Counted from the first letter of the stretch, positions 25,008 through 33,141 are shown. The stretch is 64,000 nt of DNA from Christiangramia crocea (GCF_022410465.1 NZ_JAJSON010000014.1:1-64000), one strand, 5' to 3'. Notes: generated from the sequence alone by a model not told the origin. A program made the numbers and translations.

Positions 25008-25576
25008 AAAAATTTTATTCTGTCATCATCCCAAAATGTGACTGTCCCTATCGTATTTACGTCTAAAGCGTTATCGGTATTAAAGATGTCCCGGAGTCTT
25101 TCTACTTCCTTTCGATAAGCACCCATGATACTTACTTTATCAGGAAAGTTAGGATCTCCGTTCACATCAAAAAACACCTGTTGGGCGTATTCCTTTGCAA
25201 TAAGTTCCCTACGATTTGATCTTGCTGTAGTCCAGATAAGTTCCCCTAATTTGATAGCCATTCTTTTTGCATAAGCAGCATCAAACAGGTTTTCTTTCCC
25301 GGTAAGATCATTAAAATCGTAATCACTCATTACATCGTCAACCACACTTAAAGAAACCTGGTCTTTTAAATCACTCAAATAATCATTTAACTGTTGTTCC
25401 GTAGGGTTCGCAGTTTCCATTAAGGCTCTGATAGTTTCGATCTTTACAAAGGAATGTTCATCCTGAAAGTATCTCCCACCATCTGAGGTCTGATTATTTG
25501 CGTCAATGGTATAGTTAGGGTCGGCCTTCCAACCTACCCTAACCTTTACCAAGTCTCTAAGCTCTAAACGATTCAT
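25004..25576 (-). CDS. Head-tail connector, gp6-like (190 aa)
   Basis: Helical protein (MNRLELRDLVKVRVGWKADP; AKRMAIKLGELIWTTARSNR) immediately after the major capsid gene. Size and place fit head-tail adaptor proteins that extend the portal channel. No diagnostic motif seen. Confidence 0.6.
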   Translation of the reverse strand: MNRLELRDLVKVRVGWKADPNYTIDANNQTSDGGRYFQDEHSFVKIETIRALMETANPTEQQLNDYLSDLKDQVSLSVVDDVMSDYDFNDLTGKENLFDAAYAKRMAIKLGELIWTTARSNRRELIAKEYAQQVFFDVNGDPNFPDKVSIMGAYRKEVERLRDIFNTDNALDVNTIGTVTFWDDDRIKFL

Positions 25577-25579
25577 CTA

Positions 25580-26605
25580 TTATAGTTGTCCTACTCCGAA
25601 AATGGTAGTTTCTCCGGCTGTTGAAATAGGTGCTTTTACAAGTGCTATCTCAGCAGAAACCTCCCACTGGATTACAAAATCTTGCTCATCACCTCCTACA
25701 GCAGAACGATCTGCTCTATCTACATAAGCAGAAAGCGCACAAGTGATACCATTCAAGTAAGGGTTTTCAATAGTTCTAAGTCCACCTACGTAAGAATTAA
25801 TATCTCCGTAAGAAGATCTGTTTTTAACAGGAGTCCAGTCAACAGCTCCGATAGTTCCCTGTGGTACGAAATAACCCATTCCACCAGCATAAGCAGCATC
25901 AGAAAGACCTACAGCCTGTACGATGTTTGCGTTGTTCAACTGATAGCCGTAGTTAGTGGCGTTACCTACTCCCTGGTTCCCTTGGTAAACAGCCTGAGCA
26001 TATTTAACAGGGTCAACAATAGCGTCAAACTCACCAGAGTAATAGTTCTGCATAAGCATAGACTCCGCATACTGATAATAGAAATCTTTATCAGCAGATG
26101 CAATTTCCCAGAAATTAGTAGGAGTTGCATCAGCGTTTAGAGATCCGTTAGCAGTAGCAGCATTCACAGCTGACTTATTGGTGTCAAGATACCCTATAGA
26201 ATCTGCATGAACATCTTCAGCGATGTTTTTAAGCATATTCTCAAGTTCATTCGCTATAATCTCAGAATCACTGTAAATAGTGTTTTCTGCTAGTTTGATA
26301 GAAGTACTACCTTTATCTACATACTTCTTCCAGGTAAGCGTAACTACACCACCATCACCTTGAGAACCGGTGTGCCTTGCGGCTCTGGAAGTAGTTGTTG
26401 ATCTTTTAGATCGGGTCAAGAAATTAACGTCTACTGGACGTTGATGAGATACACGAAGTTCGCTAATATTTGGAACTGTGATCTGCGTTTGCCTTGCAAA
26501 AGGAGAGAATGAGCCGTTAGCCTTAAGTCTTTTTTCAGGGGCTTGGAACTGGCTCAAAATTCTCGCTTGCGCTTTTGCAAGAGCAGCATCTGCATAATTT
26601 GCCAT
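25580..26605 (-). CDS. Major capsid protein (341 aa)
   Basis: Starts MANYADAALAKAQARILSQF. It contains a basic TRSKRSTTTSRAARHTGSQG patch, a long helix (about 100-135, SEIIANELENMLKNIAEDVH), and a P/A-domain-like C-terminal half with Gly-rich loops. It follows the scaffold-like gene after a 104-nt spacer and precedes the connector. A capsid of the HK97 fold is expected from context; the fold cannot be proven from sequence alone. Confidence 0.8.
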   Translation of the reverse strand: MANYADAALAKAQARILSQFQAPEKRLKANGSFSPFARQTQITVPNISELRVSHQRPVDVNFLTRSKRSTTTSRAARHTGSQGDGGVVTLTWKKYVDKGSTSIKLAENTIYSDSEIIANELENMLKNIAEDVHADSIGYLDTNKSAVNAATANGSLNADATPTNFWEIASADKDFYYQYAESMLMQNYYSGEFDAIVDPVKYAQAVYQGNQGVGNATNYGYQLNNANIVQAVGLSDAAYAGGMGYFVPQGTIGAVDWTPVKNRSSYGDINSYVGGLRTIENPYLNGITCALSAYVDRADRSAVGGDEQDFVIQWEVSAEIALVKAPISTAGETTIFGVGQL

Positions 26606-26709
26606 TTGCTTTAAATTTTAAAAGTTAATTTTTCGATTTAAAACAGACAGTATCTTGCTGTTTTTGAGCCAGTATCTCGGCCTATGTATTTAAGTAGATT
26701 TGAGGCTAC
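26606..26709 (-). other. Spacer upstream of capsid gene with weak hairpin
   Basis: The 104 nt between scaffold-like and capsid genes hold AAAACAG/CTGTTTT (26640-26646 with 26658-26664; 11-nt loop). On the - strand no T-run follows, so a terminator is unlikely. It could protect or separate the capsid transcript. No promoter consensus was clear. Confidence 0.3.
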
Positions 26710-27507
26710 TTAGCTGGCGTTTTGTTTTTCATATTCCATTAATGCCCTTACGCCTTCGGGTGAACTAATGGGTTTATTTTGTTGTTTCTCCCAATTGTCT
26801 ATAAATTGGTCTTCATTACCTGGCTTCTGGTTACCGTTCTGGTTACCCTCCCCTCTGCCGGGAGTTTTAAGCTTGTAATTCTCTGAAAAATCTTCAAAAA
26901 CATTCTTATAATCTAAATAAGATTGTGTTTTAGGGTCTTTTAATGGTTGTCCATTGGACTCTATAAAGGTTTGACCGTTCTCATTTTCCTTTACTTGGTG
27001 CTTACTTAGGAATAAGGTTAAAACATCTTCTTTCGGTATAGATGTTTCTGCCGGCATTATTCCTAAAAGGTCTGCTTTAATACCATTAATTTTATTTTGC
27101 TGTTTTAGACTTTGTAATTCAGACGTAAGATTAGTTACTGTTTCTTCATTCGCCTGGTTTACTTTGGCTAAATCTGCTTCCAATTCTTTCACCCGTTCTG
27201 AAGAATCTTTCTGATATTTATTTTTCAGTTTTTCTTCGTGGTGTTTGAAAAGGTTATCAAAGGTCTTTCCTTCAAAATCAAGTTCGAGCTTCTTTCTAAG
27301 CTCTTTTACCTTCATTTCCTCAAAAGCCTTTTTTGCTTCATCGTACTTGTTAGAATCTCTGTTATTTAATTCTTCTTCAGAATAAAATTCACCTTGCGGC
27401 TTTTCAATAGATTCTTCTTCTTCGCTGCTTATCTTGGCGGTAATATCTTCCACCTTTACACCTGATAGCTCAGCGATCCATTCAAGTGTATCTTTACTTA
27501 GTGCCAT
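26710..27507 (-). CDS. Capsid scaffolding-like protein (265 aa)
   Basis: Strongly charged and helical, with a coiled-coil-like centre (about 60-150, EELEADLAKVNQ-like heptads) and a basic, disordered Gly/Asn/Pro-rich C-terminal stretch (TPGRGEGNQNGNQKPGNEDQ). It sits directly before the major capsid gene, the usual scaffold position. No protease motif is visible. Confidence 0.65.
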   Translation of the reverse strand: MALSKDTLEWIAELSGVKVEDITAKISSEEEESIEKPQGEFYSEEELNNRDSNKYDEAKKAFEEMKVKELRKKLELDFEGKTFDNLFKHHEEKLKNKYQKDSSERVKELEADLAKVNQANEETVTNLTSELQSLKQQNKINGIKADLLGIMPAETSIPKEDVLTLFLSKHQVKENENGQTFIESNGQPLKDPKTQSYLDYKNVFEDFSENYKLKTPGRGEGNQNGNQKPGNEDQFIDNWEKQQNKPISSPEGVRALMEYEKQNAS

Positions 27508-27510
27508 TCT

Positions 27511-27771
27511 TTATTTTTTAGAATCTGATTTTTTAGAAGCTTTCTTTTCTTCTACTTCCTCCCAGATAACAATATCTTTATTTGATTTCTTTTCTTTAGC
27601 CTCAGCCAATTCACGTTGCGCCTGAATTTTGTAATGCTGTGCTACACTATCCACTACCTGAACAACTACCTCTTTTGGTTCGTCCAGTCGGGAAACTTTT
27701 TCTTTAACGTCCTCAGTCTTTTTTACCTGACCGTCAATAACGATCTTACGTACCTTTTTAACTGTTTTCAT
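27511..27771 (-). CDS. Small charged head-region protein (86 aa)
   Basis: Start chosen at 27771 (MKTVKKVRKIVIDGQVKKTE), overlapping the portal end by 14 bp; an upstream ATG at 27792 is possible. The C-terminus is Lys/Glu/Ser-rich (VEEKKASKKSDSKK). Function unknown; position suggests a minor head or scaffold-related role. Confidence 0.5.
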   Translation of the reverse strand: MKTVKKVRKIVIDGQVKKTEDVKEKVSRLDEPKEVVVQVVDSVAQHYKIQAQRELAEAKEKKSNKDIVIWEEVEEKKASKKSDSKK

Positions 27772-29446
27772 TGATTTGATTTTGGTTAACATTTCCGGCT
27801 ATCTCCGGCTTATTTTCAGAATAATATTTTTCAAAATCTGCTTTCAGCTTATCCGCTTCAAGGTCTAAGTCAATATCTGTATTGATCCATTGACTAAATA
27901 CTAACTTTTTATTTTTTTGTTCTTCATTAACCATATCCATTAATTTATAATGCGGATAAGGTTCTATTGAGAATATTTTCTTTCGCTTCTCTAACATGGT
28001 TAAGTCGTTCTGAAACTCAGCCATTAGATATTGCTCATAATGGTAATCTAACGTGGTTACTGGAGCTTGCTTTTCTTTCGCTTCCATGTATTTCTTCCAT
28101 AAAGCATCAGGAGTTTCTATTAGAAAACGTTTCCCCCATCTGGAATCAACCTTAGCTTCCTTCTTATACATGATCTGAGCCATGAAGGTAAGAAGCTGAC
28201 TCTCTTTAGTTTCACCGCAACGGCTTACACTATGTAACTGCTCATTGATTGGCTGTACATTGATATGTGTTTCATACGCGGTCTTCTCTTTATCTTCCTG
28301 ATCTACCAGATAAGCACCCCACAAAGTAAACTGCATATCCTTTTCACTATCCTGAAGATCCTCTTTCATTTGCTTCCAGGCATTGATAGGAGTGTCTATA
28401 TAACCGGCTACATTATTTCCTAACATCGGCTGACCTTCTTTTGGGATAGGTAGACTTATACCATCGGAAACATCAGTTACCTTTTTAAGCCGTGAACCAT
28501 GACAGGTAGGACAAGTAATATAAGGTTTAGTTGTTCTTTCGTCTACATTAGGATTTGCTATTTGCCCTTGACCTTCACAGGTTACACACTTCATAGCATG
28601 ATACCACCACTTAGGGAATAAATGAAGGAACTTGTAAATAACAAATACAGAAGCACTTCTAAGATATTCCTTTAGTGCTTCATCAACTTTATGTAAAAAT
28701 GGTTTCTTTCCTTTGGTGACCTTATCTACAATCCCACCTGGAACAATTGCAGGAACAAAGCCGTAATTATGCTGTAGTAAATGATCGTCTTTAAAACCGT
28801 CTACACCCTTTCTATTTCCGTAAGGCTTTAATTGGTCATTGTGGACGTAGTATAAAACATCCTTAACATCGTCAAAAATACGGTAAACCTTTTTCTTTTC
28901 TTTTTCCCCGTCTGTTTCTACCTCTATTTCTCCATGCTCTAAAACAAGATATTTAAAACTATCCCATTCTAATTCATAATCATGGATAACATTAATATTC
29001 TTATAGGTAGGATAAGCCTTTTTACCCTCTTTATCGGTTTCGACTAAAATAATTGAATTTGGGTCTACTACAAAAGCATCTTTCCAATAGCTTTCCATCC
29101 ATTCCCTCATAGAGATACCTTCAGGAAGTTGGTCTATATGCGCTTCAAATTCCTCTTTAAACTTATCAGAAAGCCCTTCTATTTGAATAGAGCCACCGTT
29201 AGCATTAAATACCTTGTTGATAGGACTCAGCAAGTTATGTACTTTATCCTTTGTAGACCTGGCTACTTTTTCCCTTAGTTTTCTTTGAGCTTCGTTTTCG
29301 TAGTTTCGTATCTTCTCTAATTCAGAAGCAACATCCCCACCGTTCACATATATGTCCAAAACATTATGCTCATCTCGCCAGGGGGCAATAGATGAGTTAC
29401 GGGGTTTTTTTAAAATCTCTAAGATCTGATCGTCGTTTAAGACCAT
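27758..29446 (-). CDS. Portal protein with a zinc-knuckle-like insertion (562 aa)
   Basis: Start placed at 29446 (MVLNDDQILEILKKPRNSSI), 21 bp from the -7 box; the frame is open to 29479, within that promoter. Middle region CVTCEGQGQI, about 25 residues, then CPTCHGSRLK: two CxxC pairs of DnaJ-like CxxCxG form, probably a zinc site. The helical C-terminal half (about 400-540) suits a portal wing/barrel. Context: first gene of the late morphogenesis operon, ahead of scaffold and capsid. Identification by position and size. Confidence 0.75.
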   Translation of the reverse strand: MVLNDDQILEILKKPRNSSIAPWRDEHNVLDIYVNGGDVASELEKIRNYENEAQRKLREKVARSTKDKVHNLLSPINKVFNANGGSIQIEGLSDKFKEEFEAHIDQLPEGISMREWMESYWKDAFVVDPNSIILVETDKEGKKAYPTYKNINVIHDYELEWDSFKYLVLEHGEIEVETDGEKEKKKVYRIFDDVKDVLYYVHNDQLKPYGNRKGVDGFKDDHLLQHNYGFVPAIVPGGIVDKVTKGKKPFLHKVDEALKEYLRSASVFVIYKFLHLFPKWWYHAMKCVTCEGQGQIANPNVDERTTKPYITCPTCHGSRLKKVTDVSDGISLPIPKEGQPMLGNNVAGYIDTPINAWKQMKEDLQDSEKDMQFTLWGAYLVDQEDKEKTAYETHINVQPINEQLHSVSRCGETKESQLLTFMAQIMYKKEAKVDSRWGKRFLIETPDALWKKYMEAKEKQAPVTTLDYHYEQYLMAEFQNDLTMLEKRKKIFSIEPYPHYKLMDMVNEEQKNKKLVFSQWINTDIDLDLEADKLKADFEKYYSENKPEIAGNVNQNQINENS

Positions 29447-29466
29447 AGATATATTTGGGTATGTAA

Positions 29467-29503
29467 CAAAGATACACAAATTATTTAGAATGGTTCTAAA
29501 TAA
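29467..29503 (-). promoter_or_regulatory. Late promoter with perfect palindromic operator
   Basis: On the - strand TATCTTTG (29467-29474) is a perfect -7 box, 20 bp before the portal ATG. Just upstream lies an inverted repeat with 10-bp arms (TTATTTAGAA and its complement) around TGG at 29481-29503. It covers the -7/-33 spacer, where a bound dimer would block or direct polymerase. The repeat is equally a possible hairpin in any + strand transcript. Confidence 0.65.
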
Positions 29504-29562
29504 GCAAGTTTTTTTTGTTAAATTTTTAGGTTTAACCGTGAATATTGATTATAAGCACGTAT

Positions 29563-29577
29563 TTTAGTGAGTCTAAA
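29563..29577 (+). promoter_or_regulatory. Promoter/dyad upstream of lipoprotein moron
   Basis: TTTAG-TGAGT-CTAAA dyad. Its left arm is part of the -7-like box TATTTTAG (29560-29567), 21 bp before the ATG at 29589. Same half-sites as the 29484-29500 palindrome 80 bp away, so one regulator may serve both divergent transcripts (inference). Confidence 0.4.
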
Positions 29578-29588
29578 CCAATTCAACA

Positions 29589-29771
29589 ATGAAAAAAGTA
29601 CTATTATTACTCGTTTTTATAGGTGTTTCCTGTAGCACAGATGATGACTGTAAATATGATCGCAGTGAGATTACTATGCAGTATGAAGCTATCTTAGAAA
29701 ACGATATGACGCCCTCTCAACGTGCTCAGATAGAAAAAGAATATCAGGCTAAGTTAGATGAGTCCTGTTAG
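29589..29771 (+). CDS. Small lipoprotein moron (60 aa)
   Basis: Signal sequence MKKVLLLLVFIGVSC with CSTDDD after the lipid Cys; acidic residues in that position act as surface-export signals in Bacteroidetes lipoproteins. The mature part (about 45 aa) is charged and helical (QRAQIEKEYQAKLDESC) and ends with Cys. It runs opposite to the flanking late genes and has its own promoter. A surface lipoprotein made by the lysogen could block superinfection (inference). No known family recognised. Confidence 0.65.
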   Translation: MKKVLLLLVFIGVSCSTDDDCKYDRSEITMQYEAILENDMTPSQRAQIEKEYQAKLDESC

Positions 29772-29796
29772 CCTAACGGTTAAGTTTAAAAAAATG

Positions 29797-29985
29797 CTAT
29801 TTAAGTCTGTTTAGTAACCGGATTATATCTAATTGCACTTGTATAGTTATAACTAACACCTCACATTCATTTACAGAAAAGTTCCTCTTATAGGTTTCAA
29901 GGGTGTGACCTATTCTGCAAAGTTCTTTTTCGGTCTGGCAATTACTTATAATTAAAACCGATTCATCCAGGGTGTAAAATGCCAT
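29797..29985 (-). CDS. Small helical phage protein (62 aa)
   Basis: MAFYTLDESVLIISNCQTEK then KELCRIGHTLETYKRNFSVN. Helical, two Cys, no membrane segment. ATG overlaps the preceding TAA (TAATG). Last of four tiny coupled genes behind the large terminase gene. Function unknown. Confidence 0.55.
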   Translation of the reverse strand: MAFYTLDESVLIISNCQTEKELCRIGHTLETYKRNFSVNECEVLVITIQVQLDIIRLLNRLK

Positions 29986-30137
29986 TAGTTCAAATGTTGC
30001 AGTTTCTTAAAAATATACCGGGCTAACATTCTTTTACTCATATTCGCTGGCCGGTTGAGTTCAATCTTTACCGTTGTTTCATTCTCAAATTCAATAGAGT
30101 TCAGAATATTACTCTTTGGTTGGTCGCTTGTCTGCAT
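29985..30137 (-). CDS. Small phage protein (50 aa)
   Basis: The product MQTSDQPKSNILNSIEFENE continues into TTVKIELNRPANMSKRMLAR. Basic C-terminus. Its start lies within 30109-30228 (different frame) and its stop is coupled to the next gene by TAATG. Function unknown. Confidence 0.5.
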   Translation of the reverse strand: MQTSDQPKSNILNSIEFENETTVKIELNRPANMSKRMLARYIFKKLQHLN

Positions 30138-30228
30138 AATATTTGGTGTTTATTGGTTTCTGTCTTAATGCTTCTTTAAGCTTGGTTAAAAGTTTTATTT
30201 GTGCTATTTTAATATCAATCTTCGCCAT
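30109..30228 (-). CDS. Small basic phage peptide (39 aa)
   Basis: MAKIDIKIAQIKLLTKLKEA, then LRQKPINTKYY. One basic amphipathic helix. Overlaps both neighbours (14 bp upstream, 29 bp downstream), as do most genes in this string. Function unknown. Confidence 0.45.
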   Translation of the reverse strand: MAKIDIKIAQIKLLTKLKEALRQKPINTKYYADKRPTKE

Positions 30229-30379
30229 TTTCTAGTAAAAAGTTAGCCATAATAAGAGGGATTTCCTTTTCTTCAAATTCCTTACATTGTTTTTCTACAT
30301 TTTCCCAGAAACTCATAGCATCATCGTATAATATTTTTGCAAATTCGTCTCTTGTAAGTATTCCTTTCTTATCTCCCAT
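30215..30379 (-). CDS. Small acidic phage protein (54 aa)
   Basis: It starts MGDKKGILTRDEFAKILYDD and is an acidic two-helix protein. It begins 2 nt after the large-terminase stop. Function unknown; placement suggests co-expression with the terminase. Confidence 0.55.
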   Translation of the reverse strand: MGDKKGILTRDEFAKILYDDAMSFWENVEKQCKEFEEKEIPLIMANFLLENGED

Positions 30380-30381
30380 AA

Positions 30382-31809
30382 TTAGTAACTTATAAAATAA
30401 TCGTCTGATTGGTTTAAATCAAAATAAGCTCTCATTAAAAGAGTATCCCTCCAGTCAGGAGACCTTCCAATATTTTCTTTTATATCTTTCTTAGGAAGTA
30501 AATATACTTTCCCATCCTGGTCTGCTTTATGGTTCTTTAACTGCCCTAATTCCTCTATAATTTCTTCTTTCTCGGCTTCACTATAATCGGCTGCTAAATA
30601 CAATTGATGCTCGTTAACCATTTTAGCTAAGTAGAAACCGCATTGCGTCTGAAGGTTATTGTATTCCGGCTTCTTATAATCTTCACCGGCATCTTCCCGG
30701 AAAGGCTTAGCGTTATTCACAAAACCTATAATATCACAGTTATCGACTACACCACCCCCTACTCCGTCCTGATCTGCTATGCAATGATGTTTAGGGATTC
30801 CGTACATAACCCGGTATAAATTAATACAATCCTGTATCTCAGTTGTCTTTGAGATCTCATAAACTTTATAATCTATTACTTTCCATCCTTCCCATACCTT
30901 TACAATCGCTTTATCAGATCCTAGACGAGCAATATCTGCTGTAAGGTATCTTTGACCTTCTTTTACATGATCGTTCTTAAAAACGGCTATTATGTCATCG
31001 TATGAGCATAGTGCGTGTGGGTCGTCATCGTAATCAAAGTTACCATTAATCAAACGTTCAATAGTAATCTTATGCCCTTCTTTCTTAATATCCTCTATCC
31101 ATTCTTTAACTGAAGGGTGAGGGTTATCGCTTGGAAGTGCCGGTATAAACTTAACGTGTTCTTTTTCTTTATCAGTTTTAAATGGCTTATAGTATCTACT
31201 GTAAACATGTCCTTTATCCGGGTTAAAGGTTTCAAGCATCTTCTTTTTAAGACCATACTTTAAGTTGTTCCTCCAACCGGTACGAGTAAACAATATCCTT
31301 ATGGCTTCATACATAGATTCGTTTGACTCATCATGTGCGCACCTGGTTAACTCATAACCTCCAAATCTAAGGAATAAAGGGTCTGTAGGTTTGTAAGCGG
31401 AATCAATTAGAAATATCTCTGAACCATTTGAGAAAGTGATAATGTTTAGTTGCTGATTATATTTGTAATCTACATCTTTCTTAAGACCATAAAAGGCAAA
31501 GCTATTGAATAGGGTTTTTACTACTGTTCTCTTTAGGTTCACTAACTCTTTACGAGCCATGCCCCAAGCAACTTCAGGATAAGCTAAGCAATCAAAGATA
31601 GCGCAGAAACATTCTAATACTGTTTTCCCGGATCTCGCACTACCTCCATACCCAACAAACAGCGTAGTATCGTCATTAAGTAAGGTTATGGCTTGTTCTT
31701 GCTTAGGGGTCATATAGAACAATTCCCCGTCGGACAGTTCGCCTAGAGGAATAGAAGTGTATTGTTTTCGCTTATAAAGCTCAATATATATTTCAGTGCT
31801 ATGATTCAA
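30382..31809 (-). CDS. terL: Terminase large subunit (475 aa)
   Basis: ATPase domain: Walker A GYGGSARSGKT (about 53-63) and a Walker B-type acidic pair in RCAHDESNES (about 155). The C-terminal RNase H-like nuclease has its acidic residues in LTADIARLGSD (about 300), HHCIADQDGVGGG (about 345) and the final SPDWRDTLLMRAYF. This motor cuts and packages DNA into proheads. It overlaps the small subunit by 11 bp. Length and motif order are complete. Confidence 0.92.
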   Translation of the reverse strand: MNHSTEIYIELYKRKQYTSIPLGELSDGELFYMTPKQEQAITLLNDDTTLFVGYGGSARSGKTVLECFCAIFDCLAYPEVAWGMARKELVNLKRTVVKTLFNSFAFYGLKKDVDYKYNQQLNIITFSNGSEIFLIDSAYKPTDPLFLRFGGYELTRCAHDESNESMYEAIRILFTRTGWRNNLKYGLKKKMLETFNPDKGHVYSRYYKPFKTDKEKEHVKFIPALPSDNPHPSVKEWIEDIKKEGHKITIERLINGNFDYDDDPHALCSYDDIIAVFKNDHVKEGQRYLTADIARLGSDKAIVKVWEGWKVIDYKVYEISKTTEIQDCINLYRVMYGIPKHHCIADQDGVGGGVVDNCDIIGFVNNAKPFREDAGEDYKKPEYNNLQTQCGFYLAKMVNEHQLYLAADYSEAEKEEIIEELGQLKNHKADQDGKVYLLPKKDIKENIGRSPDWRDTLLMRAYFDLNQSDDYFISY

Positions 31810-32224
31810 GCTTCTTAGTGGCTTTTGCTCTCTCTATCAATTCTTCATTAGTCATTGAAGAAGTATCTACTGGTGGATTCTTTTGCTTATTGTGATCCTC
31901 GTATAATGCCAGTAATTTGTTTTGCTCTTTTACAGCGTTTATAGCGTCGTTATACTTCTCAGCTATCTTAGCCATATCCTTTAACTCGTTAAGCTCTAAA
32001 ATCTGGCTCTCTAGCGTTATCTGAAGCTTATTAGAAGTATCTTTTTGTTTCTCTTTCATGTAATCCGCCACGTTAGTAATTGTTAGTATTTTACTAAAGT
32101 TTACTTTCGCTGTTTCTTCTGAGCAATTAGGGTAAAACTTTTTATAAGCCTGTGTTCCGTTGAAACCATTAACTAGGTATTCATCGATCACAAGTTTATA
32201 TTTTTCAAAAGTCTTATCGGTCAT
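31799..32224 (-). CDS. terS: Terminase small subunit (141 aa)
   Basis: The N-terminal helix-turn-helix region (KYKLVIDEYLVNGFNGTQAY, then KFYPNCSEETAKVNFSKILT) matches the Terminase_2-type DNA-binding domain. A coiled helix region (about 65-115) for ring assembly follows. It recognises the packaging site and recruits TerL, with which it overlaps. Typical length. Confidence 0.85.
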   Translation of the reverse strand: MTDKTFEKYKLVIDEYLVNGFNGTQAYKKFYPNCSEETAKVNFSKILTITNVADYMKEKQKDTSNKLQITLESQILELNELKDMAKIAEKYNDAINAVKEQNKLLALYEDHNKQKNPPVDTSSMTNEELIERAKATKKLES

Positions 32225-32264
32225 TCTTTGTAGGGTAAATGGTAGATTTGGGAATCTAACGGTT

Positions 32265-32489
32265 TTATGTGTTAAAATCTATATTGGTTAATGAAACGGT
32301 GGCTTTATTTATAGTCTCACCTTCATCATTTATATCATAAAATAATTTTAAGGTTGTAAAATCAACACTCCATTTCTTTCCGTAAAGCATTATACAGGCA
32401 TCACTATTCATACCTTTATTTCCAAACTCAGCTAATAAATCTTCAGCGAGTTGCCCTTCGGCTTGTATTTCCTGTGTTGATTTTTTCAT
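32265..32489 (-). CDS. Small phage protein (74 aa)
   Basis: MKKSTQEIQAEGQLAEDLLA then an alpha/beta segment (KKWSVDFTTLKLFYDINDEG). Its ATG overlaps the stop of 32486-32653 (ATGA). No motif recognised. 40 nt separate it from the terminase; a CTAACGGTT motif lies in that gap. Confidence 0.6.
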   Translation of the reverse strand: MKKSTQEIQAEGQLAEDLLAEFGNKGMNSDACIMLYGKKWSVDFTTLKLFYDINDEGETINKATVSLTNIDFNT

Positions 32490-32653
32490 GCCGTTACTAA
32501 TCTTTCGTTAATTATATCGTCTGTCTCGTTCCAGGATCTTAATACTTCTATTCTTGTTTCGGGTTCTGCTGTTTTAAAGAGACTCGGTTTCCATCCTTTA
32601 ATCTTATAGGTTCTTCCAATGAGTATTCCTGAAGGATGGGGAGTGAAACGCAT
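32486..32653 (-). CDS. Small phage protein (55 aa)
   Basis: MRFTPHPSGILIGRTYKIKG then WKPSLFKTAEPETRIEVLRS. Basic N-terminal beta-type segment and acidic C-terminus. Starts 5 nt after the preceding gene's stop. Function unknown. Confidence 0.55.
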   Translation of the reverse strand: MRFTPHPSGILIGRTYKIKGWKPSLFKTAEPETRIEVLRSWNETDDIINERLVTA

Positions 32654-32658
32654 TTATT

Positions 32659-32808
32659 TTACTTATGCTGTGCCATTATAAGAAGCCCTTTATGAGATTC
32701 TTTTTCTGGTTTTATATTGTCTTCGCACCATTTTTCTAAAGCATAGGATTCAATACCGCTTTCTGATTCAATAGTTAAAAACCCTTCTTTATTTAAATGT
32801 GCCTTCAT
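32659..32808 (-). CDS. Small phage protein (49 aa)
   Basis: MKAHLNKEGFLTIESESGIE then SYALEKWCEDNIKPEKESHK. The compact alpha/beta reading resembles small host-takeover-type phage proteins, but no family is assigned. First gene behind the leader/promoter at 32809-32957. Confidence 0.55.
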   Translation of the reverse strand: MKAHLNKEGFLTIESESGIESYALEKWCEDNIKPEKESHKGLLIMAQHK

Positions 32809-32957
32809 TGATGTTTCGCTTTAAAAACTCCCTAACGTTCTTTAAGCAGTCGGGGCTACTCGGTTCATGTATTGCCTTTGAATATTAAGGAGTTACGTAA
32901 AGATAATAAATTTAATTATAATATAACGGTTACGCATAAAAAATATTGGTGAAAAAA
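32809..32957 (-). promoter_or_regulatory. Intergenic promoter and possibly structured leader
   Basis: 149 nt without a convincing gene. On the - strand TATCTTTA (32898-32905) has AACCGTTA about 18 bp upstream. The predicted leader is bracketed by complementary AACTCC (32889-32894) and GGAGTT (32826-32831), the latter followed by TTT. It may form a hairpin or attenuator before 32659-32808. A 7-codon frame inside is not credible as a gene. Confidence 0.4.
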
Positions 32958-33125
32958 TTAATTCAGGTATTGGATATAATAATTCCCGAATTGTTTTCCA
33001 GGTGCATATCCGTTTCTTTGGCTAAATAGAAGTTTATGTTTTCTTACGTCTTTAACGAAAAATCCCTTCCCGAATATTCTGATCCAGAAAAAGCCTTCTG
33101 ATCTATGATAACATATTGCTTTCAT
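32958..33125 (-). CDS. Small aromatic/basic phage protein (55 aa)
   Basis: MKAICYHRSEGFFWIRIFGK, then GFFVKDVRKHKLLFSQRNGY. Short beta-type protein with many aromatic and basic residues. The pattern (HRSEGFFWIRIFG) looks like a recurrent tailed-phage small-protein family of unknown function. Stop is followed by the 32809-32957 leader. Confidence 0.6.
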   Translation of the reverse strand: MKAICYHRSEGFFWIRIFGKGFFVKDVRKHKLLFSQRNGYAPGKQFGNYYIQYLN

Positions 33126-33141
33126 CTTTCCTGTTTAGGGG

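Noticed and set aside
32809-32957. 7-codon frame in the leader (MNRVAPTA)
   Set aside because: Too short to be supported; the region is better explained as leader.
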